Notes under the pieces: model-generated
What the model was told of the DNA's origin: nothing
Databases searched by the model: none
Seen by the model: only the letters and a program-made list of their open reading frames with translations
NCBI GenBank assembly: GCA_048213135.1
Contig: PS015009.1
Coordinates: 310,001-374,000, forward strand
Direction of reading: 5' to 3'
Source: Reclinomonas americana ATCC 50394
Taxonomy: Eukaryota; Jakobida; Jakobea; Jakobida
DNA length: 64,000 nt
Shown: positions 8,260-17,728 of the stretch, one piece after another
How positions within the stretch are numbered: position 1 is the stretch's first letter
Layout of the letters: each line of letters opens with the position of its first letter
Position numbers and translations under genes: made by a program

Positions 8260-9168
8260 ATGAAAAATTTATTGGTGGAAACACAATCCCTGGACTACAG
8301 TTTCAGCGGAAATGAAAAAACATTGCATCAACTGTCGATGCAGGTGCCCGAAGGTTGCATCTACGGCTTCCTCGGACCCAACGGCGCGGGCAAGACCACA
8401 ACCCTCCGCCTGCTGCTGGGACTGCTGCGCAAACAGCAGGGCAACATTTACATCTTCGGGAAGGAATTGTCGCAGCAGCGGTTAGACATCCTGCAAAAGA
8501 CAGGCTCCCTTATCGAACAACCTTCCCTGTATCTTCACCTTACCGGGAAAGAAAACCTGGAGATACAGCGCCGCATTTTCAATTGCAGTAAAAGTGCCGT
8601 AGACAGGGTACTCTCTACCGTAGGGCTCAGTCACGCCGCCAGCAAGAAAGCGAAAGCGTATTCATTAGGCATGAAACAAAGATTGTCGCTGGCCATAGCC
8701 CTGCTGCACCAGCCGCAGTTGCTCATCCTCGACGAACCTACCAACGGCCTCGATCCCAATGGTATCATTGAAATGCGGGAACTCATCAGGACGCTGAACC
8801 GCGAAGAAGGAACTACCATCATTGTGTCCAGTCACCTGTTATCAGAGATTGAAAAAATGGCTACGCACGCCGGCATCATCAACCACGGACGTTTTCTCTT
8901 CCAGGGAACATTACCCGAACTCAACCAGTTAAAATCGTCTTCCTCTTTTATCGAGATCGAAACGGCCGACAATACCGCCGCACTCGGCATACTGCAAACC
9001 GAACAGGCGGTACAAAAAGAGAATGGCACTATCGTATTGCCTTACAGCAGCAAGGAACAGATGGCCGCCATCAATAAAATGCTGGTGCTGCGCAATATTG
9101 ATGTGTACCAGGTGGTACTGCGCCAGATTGAACTTGAACAATTATTCCTTCAACTAACCGCTGCATAA
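8260..9168 (+). CDS. ABC transporter ATP-binding protein, BcrA-like
   Basis: At 302 residues, this is an ABC ATPase of the bacitracin/lantibiotic export (BcrA/CcmA) class. It carries Walker A (GPNGAGKTT, residues 39-47), a Q-loop, the signature YSLGMKQRL (about 133-141), Walker B (LLILDEPTNGLDP, about 155-167) and the SSHLLSEIEKMA H-loop region. The C-terminal 80 residues form the accessory domain usual in this class. It ends 2 bases before the permease gene at 9171, so the two make one transporter. Its place behind the YtrA-like operon suggests a shared envelope-defence role, which is inferred. Confidence 0.92.
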   Translation: MKNLLVETQSLDYSFSGNEKTLHQLSMQVPEGCIYGFLGPNGAGKTTTLRLLLGLLRKQQGNIYIFGKELSQQRLDILQKTGSLIEQPSLYLHLTGKENLEIQRRIFNCSKSAVDRVLSTVGLSHAASKKAKAYSLGMKQRLSLAIALLHQPQLLILDEPTNGLDPNGIIEMRELIRTLNREEGTTIIVSSHLLSEIEKMATHAGIINHGRFLFQGTLPELNQLKSSSSFIEIETADNTAALGILQTEQAVQKENGTIVLPYSSKEQMAAINKMLVLRNIDVYQVVLRQIELEQLFLQLTAA

Positions 9169-9170
9169 TC

Positions 9171-9944
9171 ATGAACAACATTATATCCCTCGCCGGAACG
9201 GAATGGCTGAAAACAAAACGCACTTCCAGCATCTGGCTTACTGTACTGGGCGCTGGCTTCATCCCCGCCCTGCTCATACTCGCTTTTTTGAACAAACCCG
9301 CAGGCAACGTTAAATATCTGGGTGATGCCATCTGGCTGAAATTCATTGGTGATGCCTGGCAGGCGGAGAACTATTTTCTTTTCCCGATGTATGTGATCCT
9401 CATCTGCAGCCTGGTTACACAGGTGGAGTTCCGCAACAATACCTGGAAGCAGGTGTATGCCTCACCGGTAAGTACCAACCATGTTTACCTGTCCAAGCTG
9501 ATCAATATCGTTGCATTGATACTGCTGTTCTTTGTCCTGTTCAATATATTTCTTTTCGGATCGGCACTGGTCATCAGCCTGGTCAACAGCGATTTTAAAT
9601 TCCTGTCCTCACCCGTTCCCTGGAAAAGCTGGCTCACCATCAATGTAAAAACATTCGTAGCTGTGCTGGGCATCACCGGTATACAATACTGGATCAGTAT
9701 GCGTTTCAGGAATTTTATCTTATCGATCGGGGTGGGGCTGGCACTGCTGGTACTGGCGCTGGTTGGGCACGACAGGTGGGATCATGAATATCTTTTCCCT
9801 TATTCTTATCCTATACTGACACTGAAAACTTTTCTTCTGCCCGCGGATACTTTTTTCACACGGCATGAATGGCTCTCGATGCTATGGTTTGGTGTATCGG
9901 TAGCTTTCGGCCTGGCGGATACCAAACGGAGACGCGAGTATTAG
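9171..9944 (+). CDS. ABC-2 type permease, partner of the BcrA-like ATPase
   Basis: This membrane protein of 257 residues has hydrophobic segments near residues 20-38, 60-85, 105-132, 155-172, 182-200 and 235-250. It shows the ABC-2 permease pattern in which the first helix is followed by a long extracytoplasmic loop. The N-terminus (ISLAGTEWLKTKRTSSIWL) is typical of BcrB/MutE-type subunits. It follows the ATPase by 2 bases. The gene converges on the M20 hydrolase gene with only 17 bases between them. Confidence 0.85.
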   Translation: MNNIISLAGTEWLKTKRTSSIWLTVLGAGFIPALLILAFLNKPAGNVKYLGDAIWLKFIGDAWQAENYFLFPMYVILICSLVTQVEFRNNTWKQVYASPVSTNHVYLSKLINIVALILLFFVLFNIFLFGSALVISLVNSDFKFLSSPVPWKSWLTINVKTFVAVLGITGIQYWISMRFRNFILSIGVGLALLVLALVGHDRWDHEYLFPYSYPILTLKTFLLPADTFFTRHEWLSMLWFGVSVAFGLADTKRRREY

Positions 9945-9961
9945 CGACGTGGTGGTCGCTG

Positions 9962-11137
9962 TTACCCCTGCACTCCCAGGAAGGCCATCATACCCATACC
10001 GGTTTCGATGGCCTTTTCGTCTATATTAAAAGTAGGGGTATGTACACCGGCTGATATGCCTTTGGCTTTGTTGCCCACACCCAGCCGGAAAAAACAACCC
10101 GGAATTTGGTGAGAATAATAAGCGAAGTCTTCGGCACCCATGCGCAACTCTGTAGTCTCTACATTAGCGGCACCCATATAATCTTCTCCCAATGCCCTGG
10201 CCTTATCATTGAGTGCTTCATTGTTGAGCACAAAGGGATAGCCCACATCGATATGGATATCGGCTTCGGCACCCATAGCAGCCACCAGTTCTTTCACCTG
10301 CTTGCGGATGAGTTCATGTGCGGCAAAACGCCACTCTTCATTCATCGCCCTGAAAGTGCCCATCAGCTTTACTTCCGAAGGAATGACATTGGTGGTATTA
10401 CCTCCCTGGAAAGAAGTGATCGACAATACAGAAGGGTTAAAAGGACTGTTGTTGCGGGATATGATCTGTTGCAGGCTCACCACCAGGTGGGAAGCGATGA
10501 GTATGGTATCGGCAGTGAAATGAGGCGAGGCCGCATGACCGCCTTTTCCTTTTATAGTGATATAGATCTCGTCGGCGCTGGCCATTACCATACCGCCGCG
10601 GAAACTCAACCGTCCCGTTTCCAAACCCGGGTGCACATGCAGGGCGAATATTCTTTCCGGCGCGGGATCCTGAAGTACGCCTTCTTTGATGAGCAGGCTG
10701 GCCCCACCGGGATTTTTTTCTTCTCCCGGCTGAAAGATCAGTTTTACCGAACCTGTCCACTCCTCTTTGGTTTCGTTCAGAATTTTAGCGGCGCCGAGCA
10801 GGCAGGTGGTATGCACATCATGACCACAGGCGTGCATGATGCCGGGGTTTAGCGATTTATAGCTAACGTCATTTTCTTCTGTAATAGGTAACGCGTCCAT
10901 ATCGGCACGAAGGGCTACTATGCGGCTCCCGGGATCTTTTCCTTCTATCAGCCCTACCACTCCGGTGCCGGCTTTCACTTCAAAAGGTATTCCCCAGCCT
11001 TTTAATTTTTCCTGTATAAAAGCGGAGGTTTCATATTCCTGGTAACTGAGTTCGGGATGGGCATGTATATGGTGGCGCACGGCAATGAATTCGTCGGCGT
11101 ACCGGTGAGCGAGTTCCTGTATCTTGTCCTTAAGCAT
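9962..11137 (-). CDS. M20 family amidohydrolase (HipO/N-acyl-amino-acid hydrolase type)
   Basis: This 391-residue M20D metallopeptidase would remove acyl groups from N-acylated amino acids. Visible metal-site blocks are HACGHDVHTT (about residues 97-106), GEEKNPGGAS (about 135-145), the histidine in ALHVHPGLETG (about 165) and the C-terminal GAEDFAYYSHQIPG block (about 345) with HTPTFN near the end. The dimerisation domain lies about residues 185-300. The length is typical of the family. The start at MLKDKIQELAHRYADEF fits. The exact acyl substrate cannot be read from the sequence. Confidence 0.93.
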   Translation of the reverse strand: MLKDKIQELAHRYADEFIAVRHHIHAHPELSYQEYETSAFIQEKLKGWGIPFEVKAGTGVVGLIEGKDPGSRIVALRADMDALPITEENDVSYKSLNPGIMHACGHDVHTTCLLGAAKILNETKEEWTGSVKLIFQPGEEKNPGGASLLIKEGVLQDPAPERIFALHVHPGLETGRLSFRGGMVMASADEIYITIKGKGGHAASPHFTADTILIASHLVVSLQQIISRNNSPFNPSVLSITSFQGGNTTNVIPSEVKLMGTFRAMNEEWRFAAHELIRKQVKELVAAMGAEADIHIDVGYPFVLNNEALNDKARALGEDYMGAANVETTELRMGAEDFAYYSHQIPGCFFRLGVGNKAKGISAGVHTPTFNIDEKAIETGMGMMAFLGVQG

Positions 11138-11156
11138 GAGTATATATCGGCCGGTT

Positions 11157-11188
11157 AAAAAAAAAGAGTTTCAAAACTGAAACTCTTT
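11157..11188 (-). terminator. Intrinsic terminator downstream of the SPOR-like gene
   Basis: An 11-bp stem (11163-11173 pairing with 11178-11188, loop AAAC) is followed on the minus strand by a run of nine T (A-run 11157-11165 on the plus strand). It ends the deoC/SPOR transcript. Confidence 0.8.
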
Positions 11189-11203
11189 ATAAATGTAAAT
11201 GCT

Positions 11204-11662
11204 TTATGGCAATTCGCCTTCTTTATTCTTGTCCTTGTCCGGTTTCACTTCCACAATCTCGGGGATCACATACACGTTACCAGTAACGATCTTTCCTTTC
11301 ATAATCAGCAGGCGGTATTTTTCCGCGTCCGCCTTCTCTACAAAATCGCCGAACTTGAGTTTAATGAACGGCGCCTGGAAGATCATGTAAGGCTTCTGGT
11401 CAGGGAAAACCTGCATCAGCTGCGCCCTTACCTTCATTACTTCTTCGCGGTTGTTACTTTTAAGTATGAAAAGCCGGTAGCCTTTGGCGGAACGTACACC
11501 ACCGGCGTTGAATTCCGCTTCTTTTTTAGCAAGAATATCCAGCCTGGGGTCTTTGAATACTTTAATGGTGGGACTGTCAGTGGGCAATACAGCCGCAGGT
11601 GTTTGTGCCGAAACCCATGTGCCCGAAATGGTCAGTACGAATAAATACGCTAATGATTTCAT
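11204..11662 (-). CDS. SPOR-like periplasmic protein
   Basis: This is a 152-residue secreted protein. I take the start at 11662 (MKSLAYLFVLTISGTWVSAQ), because it begins exactly at a signal peptide; a longer frame to 11743 would overlap deoC by more than 50 bases. The mature part carries a SPOR-like fold of about 75 residues (GYRLFILKSNNREEV to YVIPEIVEV) of the kind that binds denuded peptidoglycan glycan strands. The gene follows deoC closely and ends at a terminator. Assignment rests on the spacing of strands and helices and on the common Bacteroidota arrangement, so it is moderately firm. Confidence 0.75.
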   Translation of the reverse strand: MKSLAYLFVLTISGTWVSAQTPAAVLPTDSPTIKVFKDPRLDILAKKEAEFNAGGVRSAKGYRLFILKSNNREEVMKVRAQLMQVFPDQKPYMIFQAPFIKLKFGDFVEKADAEKYRLLIMKGKIVTGNVYVIPEIVEVKPDKDKNKEGELP

Positions 11663-11691
11663 GTATGCTGTTTTACAAAAACTATTCCGTT

Positions 11692-12357
11692 TCAGTTTAA
11701 TGCCTGTTTTTCTTCCGCGACGATCTGTATGCTGCTGCTGCATCCGAGGCGGTCAGCACCTGCGTCTATCAGAGCTTTGGCAAACGCGTAGGTTTTGATA
11801 CCTCCGCTGGCCTTGATCTGCACCGCATCTGCCAGGTGTTTGCGCATGAGGGTTACGGCTTCAACTGAAGCCCCCTTTTCCGCGTAACCGGTACTCGTCT
11901 TCATAAAATCCACCCCGGCAGCGCCATAAATATCACAACAGGTGATGATCTCCTCTTCTGTCAGTATACCGCTTTCAATGATCACTTTGATCTGCCTGCC
12001 CTTGCTGCGGATCAGTGGCAGTACCGCGTTGATCTCGCTGGCGAGGAACTGCCAGTCGCGGTTCTTCACCGCGCTGATGTTGATCACCATATCCAGTTCA
12101 TCGGCCCCGTCAACAATGGCCAGCACGGTTTCCGCTACCTTGGCCTCTATCGCCGAATACCCGAAAGGAAAACCAATAACAGTAGCCACTTTTACGCCTG
12201 AGCCTTCCGTCTGTTCTTTTGCCCGGCGGACAAACAGGGGCGGCACGCATACCGCGGCAAAACCGTACTCACGGGCTTCTGCGCACAACTTGTCAATATC
12301 CGCCACGGTGGTGGTCGGCTTCAATATGGTATGATCGATATACGCTGCTATGGACAT
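11692..12357 (-). CDS. deoC: Deoxyribose-phosphate aldolase
   Basis: At 221 residues, this is the class I aldolase that splits 2-deoxyribose-5-phosphate into glyceraldehyde-3-phosphate and acetaldehyde in deoxynucleoside breakdown. Active-site residues are visible: Asp89 in DELDMV, the Schiff-base lysine K153 in FMKTSTGY, and the second lysine in the IKASGGIKT strand. The N-terminus IDHTILKP is diagnostic. It is probably cotranscribed with the SPOR-like gene downstream. A -7-like element lies at 12374-12381. Confidence 0.97.
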   Translation of the reverse strand: MSIAAYIDHTILKPTTTVADIDKLCAEAREYGFAAVCVPPLFVRRAKEQTEGSGVKVATVIGFPFGYSAIEAKVAETVLAIVDGADELDMVINISAVKNRDWQFLASEINAVLPLIRSKGRQIKVIIESGILTEEEIITCCDIYGAAGVDFMKTSTGYAEKGASVEAVTLMRKHLADAVQIKASGGIKTYAFAKALIDAGADRLGCSSSIQIVAEEKQALN

Positions 12358-12373
12358 GATGCTGTAATGGGGG

Positions 12374-12381
12374 CAAAAGTA
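12374..12381 (-). promoter_or_regulatory. Candidate -7 promoter element for deoC
   Basis: On the minus strand the sequence reads TACTTTTG, a match to TANNTTTG, 16 bases before the deoC ATG. I see no good TTTG at -33, so support is partial. Confidence 0.45.
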
Positions 12382-12475
12382 CCGCTTTTCCGGCCAACTA
12401 AATTACGCGGGTGGTTATTGAAAAGTACAATCATTTGTTATATTTAACCCTTTATTCATTCCTAAATTACACTGC

Positions 12476-15400
12476 ATGCGAAAATCCAGCCTCCTGACCT
12501 TTTTCCTGGTCATTTTACTGGGGATACCTGCCGCCCGGGCGCAGAGCACCTTTCCGGTGAATGATGTGGCCAATCCCCGCGAAGCCTGTTATGCCTTTAC
12601 CGGCGCCAGTATTGTAAAAGATGCGCAAACCACCCTGCAAAATGCCACCCTGGTGATCAGGCAGGGGAAGATTGAAGCCGTGGGTGTTAACGTCCCCATT
12701 CCGAAAGATGCTGTAGTAGTTGATTGTAAAGGGAAGTACATCTACCCTTCTTTTATCGATATGCATTCCGATTATGGTACACAACCTGTACAACGGGCAG
12801 GTTTTGGCGGCTTCGGCCGCGGATCGCAGATGCTGTCCGATACCAAAGGCGCCTATGGCTGGAACCAGGCCATCAAGTCGGAAGTGGATGCCGCTAAAAT
12901 ATTCCTGGTCAATGAAAGCAGGGCCAAAGAACTGCGCAATACCGGCTTTGGTTCGGTACTCACCCACCAGGCCGATGGCATCTCCCGTGGTACAGGCGTT
13001 TTTGTAACCCTGGCCAATGATAAAGAGAACAATGTTATACTGAAAGAGCGGGCCTCTGCCAATTACTCTTTCGATAAAGGCAGTTCAACACAGGATTACC
13101 CGGGTTCGCTGATGGGTTGTATCGCCCTGCTGCGCCAGAACTTCCTGGATGCGCAGTGGTATAAAACACGTCCCGCTTCGGAAGGTGTTAACCTGTCGCT
13201 GCAGGCATTTAACGATAACCAGTCGCTGCCGCAGGTATTTGAATGCACCGATAAATGGAATGATCTCCGTGCCGATAAAGTAGGCGACGAATTCGGCGTG
13301 CAATATATTATCAGGGCCGGTGGCAATGAGTACCAGCGCATCAGTGAAGTAAAAGCCACCAATGCCACTTTCATCGTTCCGCTCAATTTCCCGCAGGCTA
13401 TGGATGTGGAAGACCCTACCGATGCCCGTTTTGTTTCGCTTGCCGATATGAAACACTGGGAAATGGCGCCCCTCAACCCCGGCGCTTTTGAGAAAGCCGG
13501 TATCAATTTCGCACTTACCGCCAGCGGATTGAAAGAAACCAGCTCTTTCCTGTCTAACCTGCGCAAAGCCATACAGAACGGGCTTTCCGAAACCCGTGCC
13601 CTGGAAGCGCTGACCAAAACACCGGCCTCACTGTTAGGCGTATACGAAAAAGTGGGCAGCCTCGATGCAGGCAAGATCGCCGACTTCCTCATTACATCAG
13701 GCCCCATCTTTAATGAAAGGACAGTCATTTTCCAGAACTGGGTACAGGGCAGCAGGTATATCGTAAAAGAAGAAGGCTGGAAAGATATCCGTGGGACATA
13801 TAACCTAATGGTGAATAATGAAACGTACCGCCTGGAAGTGAAAGGCGAAGCGGCTAAACCAACCGCTGCTATTATAGCGGCAGACACCATAAAAGTTGAC
13901 CTCACCTTACAGGACCCGCTGGTTAAACTGAATTTCAGTCCGCGTAAAGATACCACCGTCGTTAGCAGTAACATTCGCCTGAGCGGTGTAGCCGGTGCCG
14001 GCAGCTGGAGCGGTACAGGACAGTTACCCAATGGCAGCTGGACCAGCTGGACCGCTGTGAAGACCGGTGATGCGCCTGAAGGCCGTGGTGGCCGCATGGG
14101 GATGAACGACAGCAGCCGCAGGAGAAGGAATGACCCCAATTCCAAAATACTTGGTACCGTATCGTATCCATTCAATGGCTACGGTTTTGCAACTGTACCA
14201 TCAGCAGAAACACTGCTGTTTAAAAACGCTACCGTGTGGACCAGCGACCAGCAGGGCAAACTGCTGAATACCGATGTGCTGGTGAAGAATGGTAAGATCG
14301 CCGCTATAGGTAAAAACCTCAGTGACCCTGCCGCCCGTGTTATCGACGCTACAGGCAAGCACCTTACCGCCGGCATCATCGACGAGCACTCGCATATAGC
14401 CGGAACCGGCAGCATCAATGAATGTTCGCAATCCGTTACTTCTGAAGTGCGTATTGGTGATATCATTGACCCCGATGATGTGGATATTTACCGCCAGCTG
14501 AGCGGCGGCGTTACCAGCAGTCATATCCTCCATGGCAGTTGCAATACCATTGGCGGACAAACACAATTACTCAAACTGCGCTGGGGTGCCAATGCCGAGC
14601 AGATGAAGTTCGCCAACTGGGACCCCTTCATCAAATTCGCCCTGGGTGAAAATGTAAAACGCAGCAGCACTACGCAAAATCAGAACCGTTTCCCCGATAC
14701 CCGTATGGGTGTGGAAGAAGTGCTGACAGACGCGTTTATGCGTGCCCGTGATTATGAAAAAGCCGGTCCGGGTAAAAGAAGGGACCTGGAACTGGACGCT
14801 CTTGTGGAGATACTCAACAAAAAACGTTTCATCACCTGTCACTCCTATGTGCAGAGCGAGATCAATGCTTTACTGAAAGTGGCGGATAAATTTGGTTTCA
14901 CCGTAAACACCTTCACGCATATACTGGAAGGCTATAAAGTGGCCGATAAAATGAAAGCTCATGGTGCCAACGCGTCTACCTTCAGCGACTGGTGGGCCTA
15001 CAAAATGGAAGTGGTGGATGCCATACCGCAGAACGCCGCCATTATGCAAAAAGTTGGTCTGAATGTAGCGATCAATTCTGATGATGCCGAAATGGCCCGC
15101 CGCCTGAACCAGGAAGCCGCCAAGAGCGTGAAGTATGCCGGCATGAGTGAAGAGGATGCGCTCAAAATGGTAACTATTAACCCAGCGGTCATGCTGCACA
15201 TATCTGACCGCACAGGCAGTATCAAAACCGGCAAGGATGCCGACCTTGTACTATGGAGTGATAACCCGCTGAGCATTTATGCCAAAGCTGAAAAAACGGT
15301 TGTTGATGGTGTGGTGGAATTTGACCGTGAAAGAGATCAGCAACTGCGGCTCGACATCGCCCGCGAAAAAGCCAGGCTGGTACAGAAGATGATCGGCGCC

Positions 15401-15535
15401 AAAAAAGGCGGTGAAAGAACCGGTCCTGCTATTCCTTCTTTCCGCAATGCGAATCATTGTGAAGAAGACCACAGCGAAGGACGCAGCCTGTGGGAAAGGA
15501 TCGAGGCCAGGATGGAAGCCACCGGCATTAATTAA
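12476..15535 (+). CDS. Secreted double-domain amidohydrolase
   Basis: This 1019-residue protein has a signal peptide (residues 1-22, ending ARAQ) and two amidohydrolase-fold halves. The second half (from about residue 580) keeps the metal motif HSH in GIIDEHSHIAG, the later histidines in ITCHSYVQSE and NTFTHILEG, and the aspartates in AINSDDAEMA. The first half (about 30-460) has HSD in place of the paired histidines (SFIDMHSDYG), so it may not bind metals the usual way. A beta-rich linker with an R/G-rich patch (about 545-560) lies between them. The next gene encodes a shorter homologue. Such pairs are common in Bacteroidota and are annotated as imidazolonepropionase-like amidohydrolases; the substrate is unknown. 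Confidence 0.88.
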   Translation: MRKSSLLTFFLVILLGIPAARAQSTFPVNDVANPREACYAFTGASIVKDAQTTLQNATLVIRQGKIEAVGVNVPIPKDAVVVDCKGKYIYPSFIDMHSDYGTQPVQRAGFGGFGRGSQMLSDTKGAYGWNQAIKSEVDAAKIFLVNESRAKELRNTGFGSVLTHQADGISRGTGVFVTLANDKENNVILKERASANYSFDKGSSTQDYPGSLMGCIALLRQNFLDAQWYKTRPASEGVNLSLQAFNDNQSLPQVFECTDKWNDLRADKVGDEFGVQYIIRAGGNEYQRISEVKATNATFIVPLNFPQAMDVEDPTDARFVSLADMKHWEMAPLNPGAFEKAGINFALTASGLKETSSFLSNLRKAIQNGLSETRALEALTKTPASLLGVYEKVGSLDAGKIADFLITSGPIFNERTVIFQNWVQGSRYIVKEEGWKDIRGTYNLMVNNETYRLEVKGEAAKPTAAIIAADTIKVDLTLQDPLVKLNFSPRKDTTVVSSNIRLSGVAGAGSWSGTGQLPNGSWTSWTAVKTGDAPEGRGGRMGMNDSSRRRRNDPNSKILGTVSYPFNGYGFATVPSAETLLFKNATVWTSDQQGKLLNTDVLVKNGKIAAIGKNLSDPAARVIDATGKHLTAGIIDEHSHIAGTGSINECSQSVTSEVRIGDIIDPDDVDIYRQLSGGVTSSHILHGSCNTIGGQTQLLKLRWGANAEQMKFANWDPFIKFALGENVKRSSTTQNQNRFPDTRMGVEEVLTDAFMRARDYEKAGPGKRRDLELDALVEILNKKRFITCHSYVQSEINALLKVADKFGFTVNTFTHILEGYKVADKMKAHGANASTFSDWWAYKMEVVDAIPQNAAIMQKVGLNVAINSDDAEMARRLNQEAAKSVKYAGMSEEDALKMVTINPAVMLHISDRTGSIKTGKDADLVLWSDNPLSIYAKAEKTVVDGVVEFDRERDQQLRLDIAREKARLVQKMIGAKKGGERTGPAIPSFRNANHCEEDHSEGRSLWERIEARMEATGIN

Positions 15536-15555
15536 TCATTCCAAAAATGAAAGCA

Positions 15556-16872
15556 ATGAAACAGTCAATGATAAAAATAATTTCTTCCCTGTTGCTGGCT
15601 TTGCCCTTATCGGCAGCCGCACAGGAAAACATGCACCCTTCCCCGGCGCAGAGCGGCGTGATCGCCCTCTCCAATGGTGTGATCCATGTGGGCAACGGGC
15701 AGGTGATTGAAAACGGCATGGTGGTTTTTGGCGGTGGTAAAATACTGGATGTACGTCCGTCCACTCCCATCGCCGATGTACGGGTAATCGACCTTAAGGG
15801 TAAACATGTTTATCCCGGTATCATCGCCGCCAGCACCAACCTGGGCCTGGTGGAAGTAGGTTCTGTAAGGGCCACTTTCGATTTTAACGAGCTCGGTGAT
15901 ATTAACCCCAGCATACGTTCGCTGGTGGCGTACAACACCGACAGTAAAGTGATCAATACCCTGCGCAGCAATGGCGTTTTGCTGGCACATATCGTTCCAC
16001 GCGGTGGCAGCATCAGCGGTAGTTCTTCCGTTGTACAACTGGATGCCTGGAACTGGGAAGATGCCGCCTACAAAACCGACAACGGCATTCACATGAATAT
16101 GCCCGCTCTTATTAACCGTCCCAACCAGTTTGGCGGAAGACGCCAGGGCGCCGACCAGGGCGATCCCGTAAAACGCGGGCTGGACCGGATTGAGGAAGTG
16201 CGTAAATTTTTCCGTGAAGCGAAGGCATATAAAGAAGAGACCAAACATACCGCGGTGAACCTGAAATATGAAGCGGTGAAAGGTTTGTTTGATCAGTCGC
16301 AAACTTTATTTGTGCATTGCGACCTGGTAAGGGAAATGATGGTGGCCATCAATTTTGCCAAAGAGTTCGGTTTCAAACTCTCCATCATCGGCGGCAGCGA
16401 CAGTTGGATCATACCCGGCATACTGAAAGAGAACAATGTTTCCGTTATACTCGCCGAACCGCACAGCCTGCCTTCCACTGATGATGATGATGTGGACCAG
16501 CCCTATAAAGTTGGTGCCGCTTTACAAAAAGCAGGTGTACTCTTTACCATTTGCCAGGAAGGTGGCGATGGATTCTGGCAGCAGCGTAACCTTCCTTTCC
16601 AGGCCGGTACCATGGCGGCTTACGGGCTCAGTAAAGAAGAAGCGCTGAGTGCTGTTACCCTCAATGCCGCGAAAATACTGGGCATCGACAACATAACCGG
16701 TTCACTGGAGAAAGGAAAGGACGCCAATATCGTAATCAGTGAAGGCGACCTGCTGGATATGAAAAGCAGTATTGTAACGCAGGCCTATATCCAGGGCCGT
16801 GAACTTAACCTCGATAATAAACAGACACAGTTGTACGAGCGGTATAAGTATAAGTACAATATCAGTAAGTAG
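15556..16872 (+). CDS. Secreted amidohydrolase-fold protein, lacks the HxH metal motif
   Basis: This is a protein of about 438 residues with a signal peptide (MKQSMIKIISSLLLALPLSAAAQ). An ATG at 15547 gives three more residues. It has the amidohydrolase layout: an N-terminal beta-sandwich with a GKHVYPGIIAAST segment where active enzymes have HxH, a barrel, and the C-terminal ALSAVTLNAAKILGI ... GSLEKGKDANIV block that closes the fold. With the histidine pair absent, catalysis by the usual two-metal mechanism is doubtful. It begins about 20 bases after the double-domain enzyme and is certainly in the same operon, so the two may form a complex. That is inference. Confidence 0.85.
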   Translation: MKQSMIKIISSLLLALPLSAAAQENMHPSPAQSGVIALSNGVIHVGNGQVIENGMVVFGGGKILDVRPSTPIADVRVIDLKGKHVYPGIIAASTNLGLVEVGSVRATFDFNELGDINPSIRSLVAYNTDSKVINTLRSNGVLLAHIVPRGGSISGSSSVVQLDAWNWEDAAYKTDNGIHMNMPALINRPNQFGGRRQGADQGDPVKRGLDRIEEVRKFFREAKAYKEETKHTAVNLKYEAVKGLFDQSQTLFVHCDLVREMMVAINFAKEFGFKLSIIGGSDSWIIPGILKENNVSVILAEPHSLPSTDDDDVDQPYKVGAALQKAGVLFTICQEGGDGFWQQRNLPFQAGTMAAYGLSKEEALSAVTLNAAKILGIDNITGSLEKGKDANIVISEGDLLDMKSSIVTQAYIQGRELNLDNKQTQLYERYKYKYNISK

Positions 16873-16906
16873 TAAGTAAAAAATAAAAAGTAAAAAAGTA
16901 AAAATG

Positions 16907-16941
16907 TCCCTGATCCGGGATAAGATATCCCGGATCAGGGA
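16907..16941. repeat. Perfect 16-bp hairpin (TATCCCGGATC type)
   Basis: TCCCTGATCCGGGATA (16907-16922) pairs perfectly with 16926-16941 around a 3-base loop. No T-run follows on the plus strand. It is preceded by an A-rich GTAAAAA repeat and followed by an AATTCGTAATTAG repeat. It may end transcription of the amidohydrolase pair or be a dispersed element, since a related TATCCCGGATC is at 21669-21690. Confidence 0.65.
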
Positions 16942-16951
16942 CCAATACAAT

Positions 16952-16976
16952 TCGTAATTAGTAATTCGCAATTTCT
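16952..16976. repeat. AT-rich dispersed repeat (TAATTAGTAATT family)
   Basis: AATTCGTAATTAGTAATTCG sits just before the start of the UPF0173 gene. It is the same family as the copies at 3612, 23979 and 52512. Confidence 0.55.
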
Positions 16977-16978
16977 TT

Positions 16979-17728
16979 ATGTCCCGCACACAAATACATT
17001 TCCTCGGCCATGCCAGTTTTAAAGTGATCAGTCCTGAAGGTGCTGTTATACTGATCGACCCTGTCATCAGCGACAGCGGTATTATCAGTGATCCAAAATT
17101 CAGGCACCACGATAAAGCCGATCTTGTATTGGTAACACATGGACATGATGATCATTTTGACCCGGCATTACCCGAATTCCTGAAAGCTACCGGCGCTGTA
17201 TTTACAGGCAATCCCTTGTGCCGCTACTTCATTGCCCAGCAGGGCGTGCCTGCATCGCAGATAGAGCCTATGAACCTGGGCGGAACCATCACCCTGAAAA
17301 AACACCCCATCAGCATCAGCATGGTACAGGCGCATCATGTGGCCCATATCGATATGGGTGGTAACCAGGCCATGCTGCCGCACAATACCGTAGGGTTCGT
17401 TCTTCATTTATCTGACAATATCAATATTTATTTCGCCGGCGATACCTGTGTTTTCGGCGATATGAAACTTATAGGTGAGCTGTACAAACCCACCATTGCC
17501 GTACTGCCCATTGGCGACCGGTACACCATGGGACCGATGGAAGCTGCCTATGCCGTAGGCCTGCTCAATGTACAGCACGTAATACCCTGTCATTACGGAA
17601 CATTCGACCAGCTTACCGGCACACCCGCCGAACTCATCTCCCTGCTGGCAGGGAAAGCCGAAGTATATATACTGGAGGCTGAAGAGGGAAAGAATAATAT
17701 GCTCGATACAGGGAAAGATCTCAGGTAA
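16979..17728 (+). CDS. UPF0173 metal-dependent hydrolase
   Basis: A 249-residue metallo-beta-lactamase-fold protein of the UPF0173/YtkL group. It has the THGHDDH zinc motif at residues 53-59, a FAGDT block (about 152), the metal histidine in IPCHYGTFDQ (about 203) and the AHHVAHIDMGG region. The N-terminus IHFLGHASFKV is diagnostic. The reaction is not established for the group. The gene follows a hairpin and repeat and probably has its own promoter. Confidence 0.92.
   Translation: MSRTQIHFLGHASFKVISPEGAVILIDPVISDSGIISDPKFRHHDKADLVLVTHGHDDHFDPALPEFLKATGAVFTGNPLCRYFIAQQGVPASQIEPMNLGGTITLKKHPISISMVQAHHVAHIDMGGNQAMLPHNTVGFVLHLSDNINIYFAGDTCVFGDMKLIGELYKPTIAVLPIGDRYTMGPMEAAYAVGLLNVQHVIPCHYGTFDQLTGTPAELISLLAGKAEVYILEAEEGKNNMLDTGKDLR

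Noticed and set aside
13096-14175. Long minus-strand frame opposite the double-domain amidohydrolase
   Set aside because: It is antisense to a conserved gene and contains no signal peptide or domain; high serine and proline content is typical of a shadow frame.
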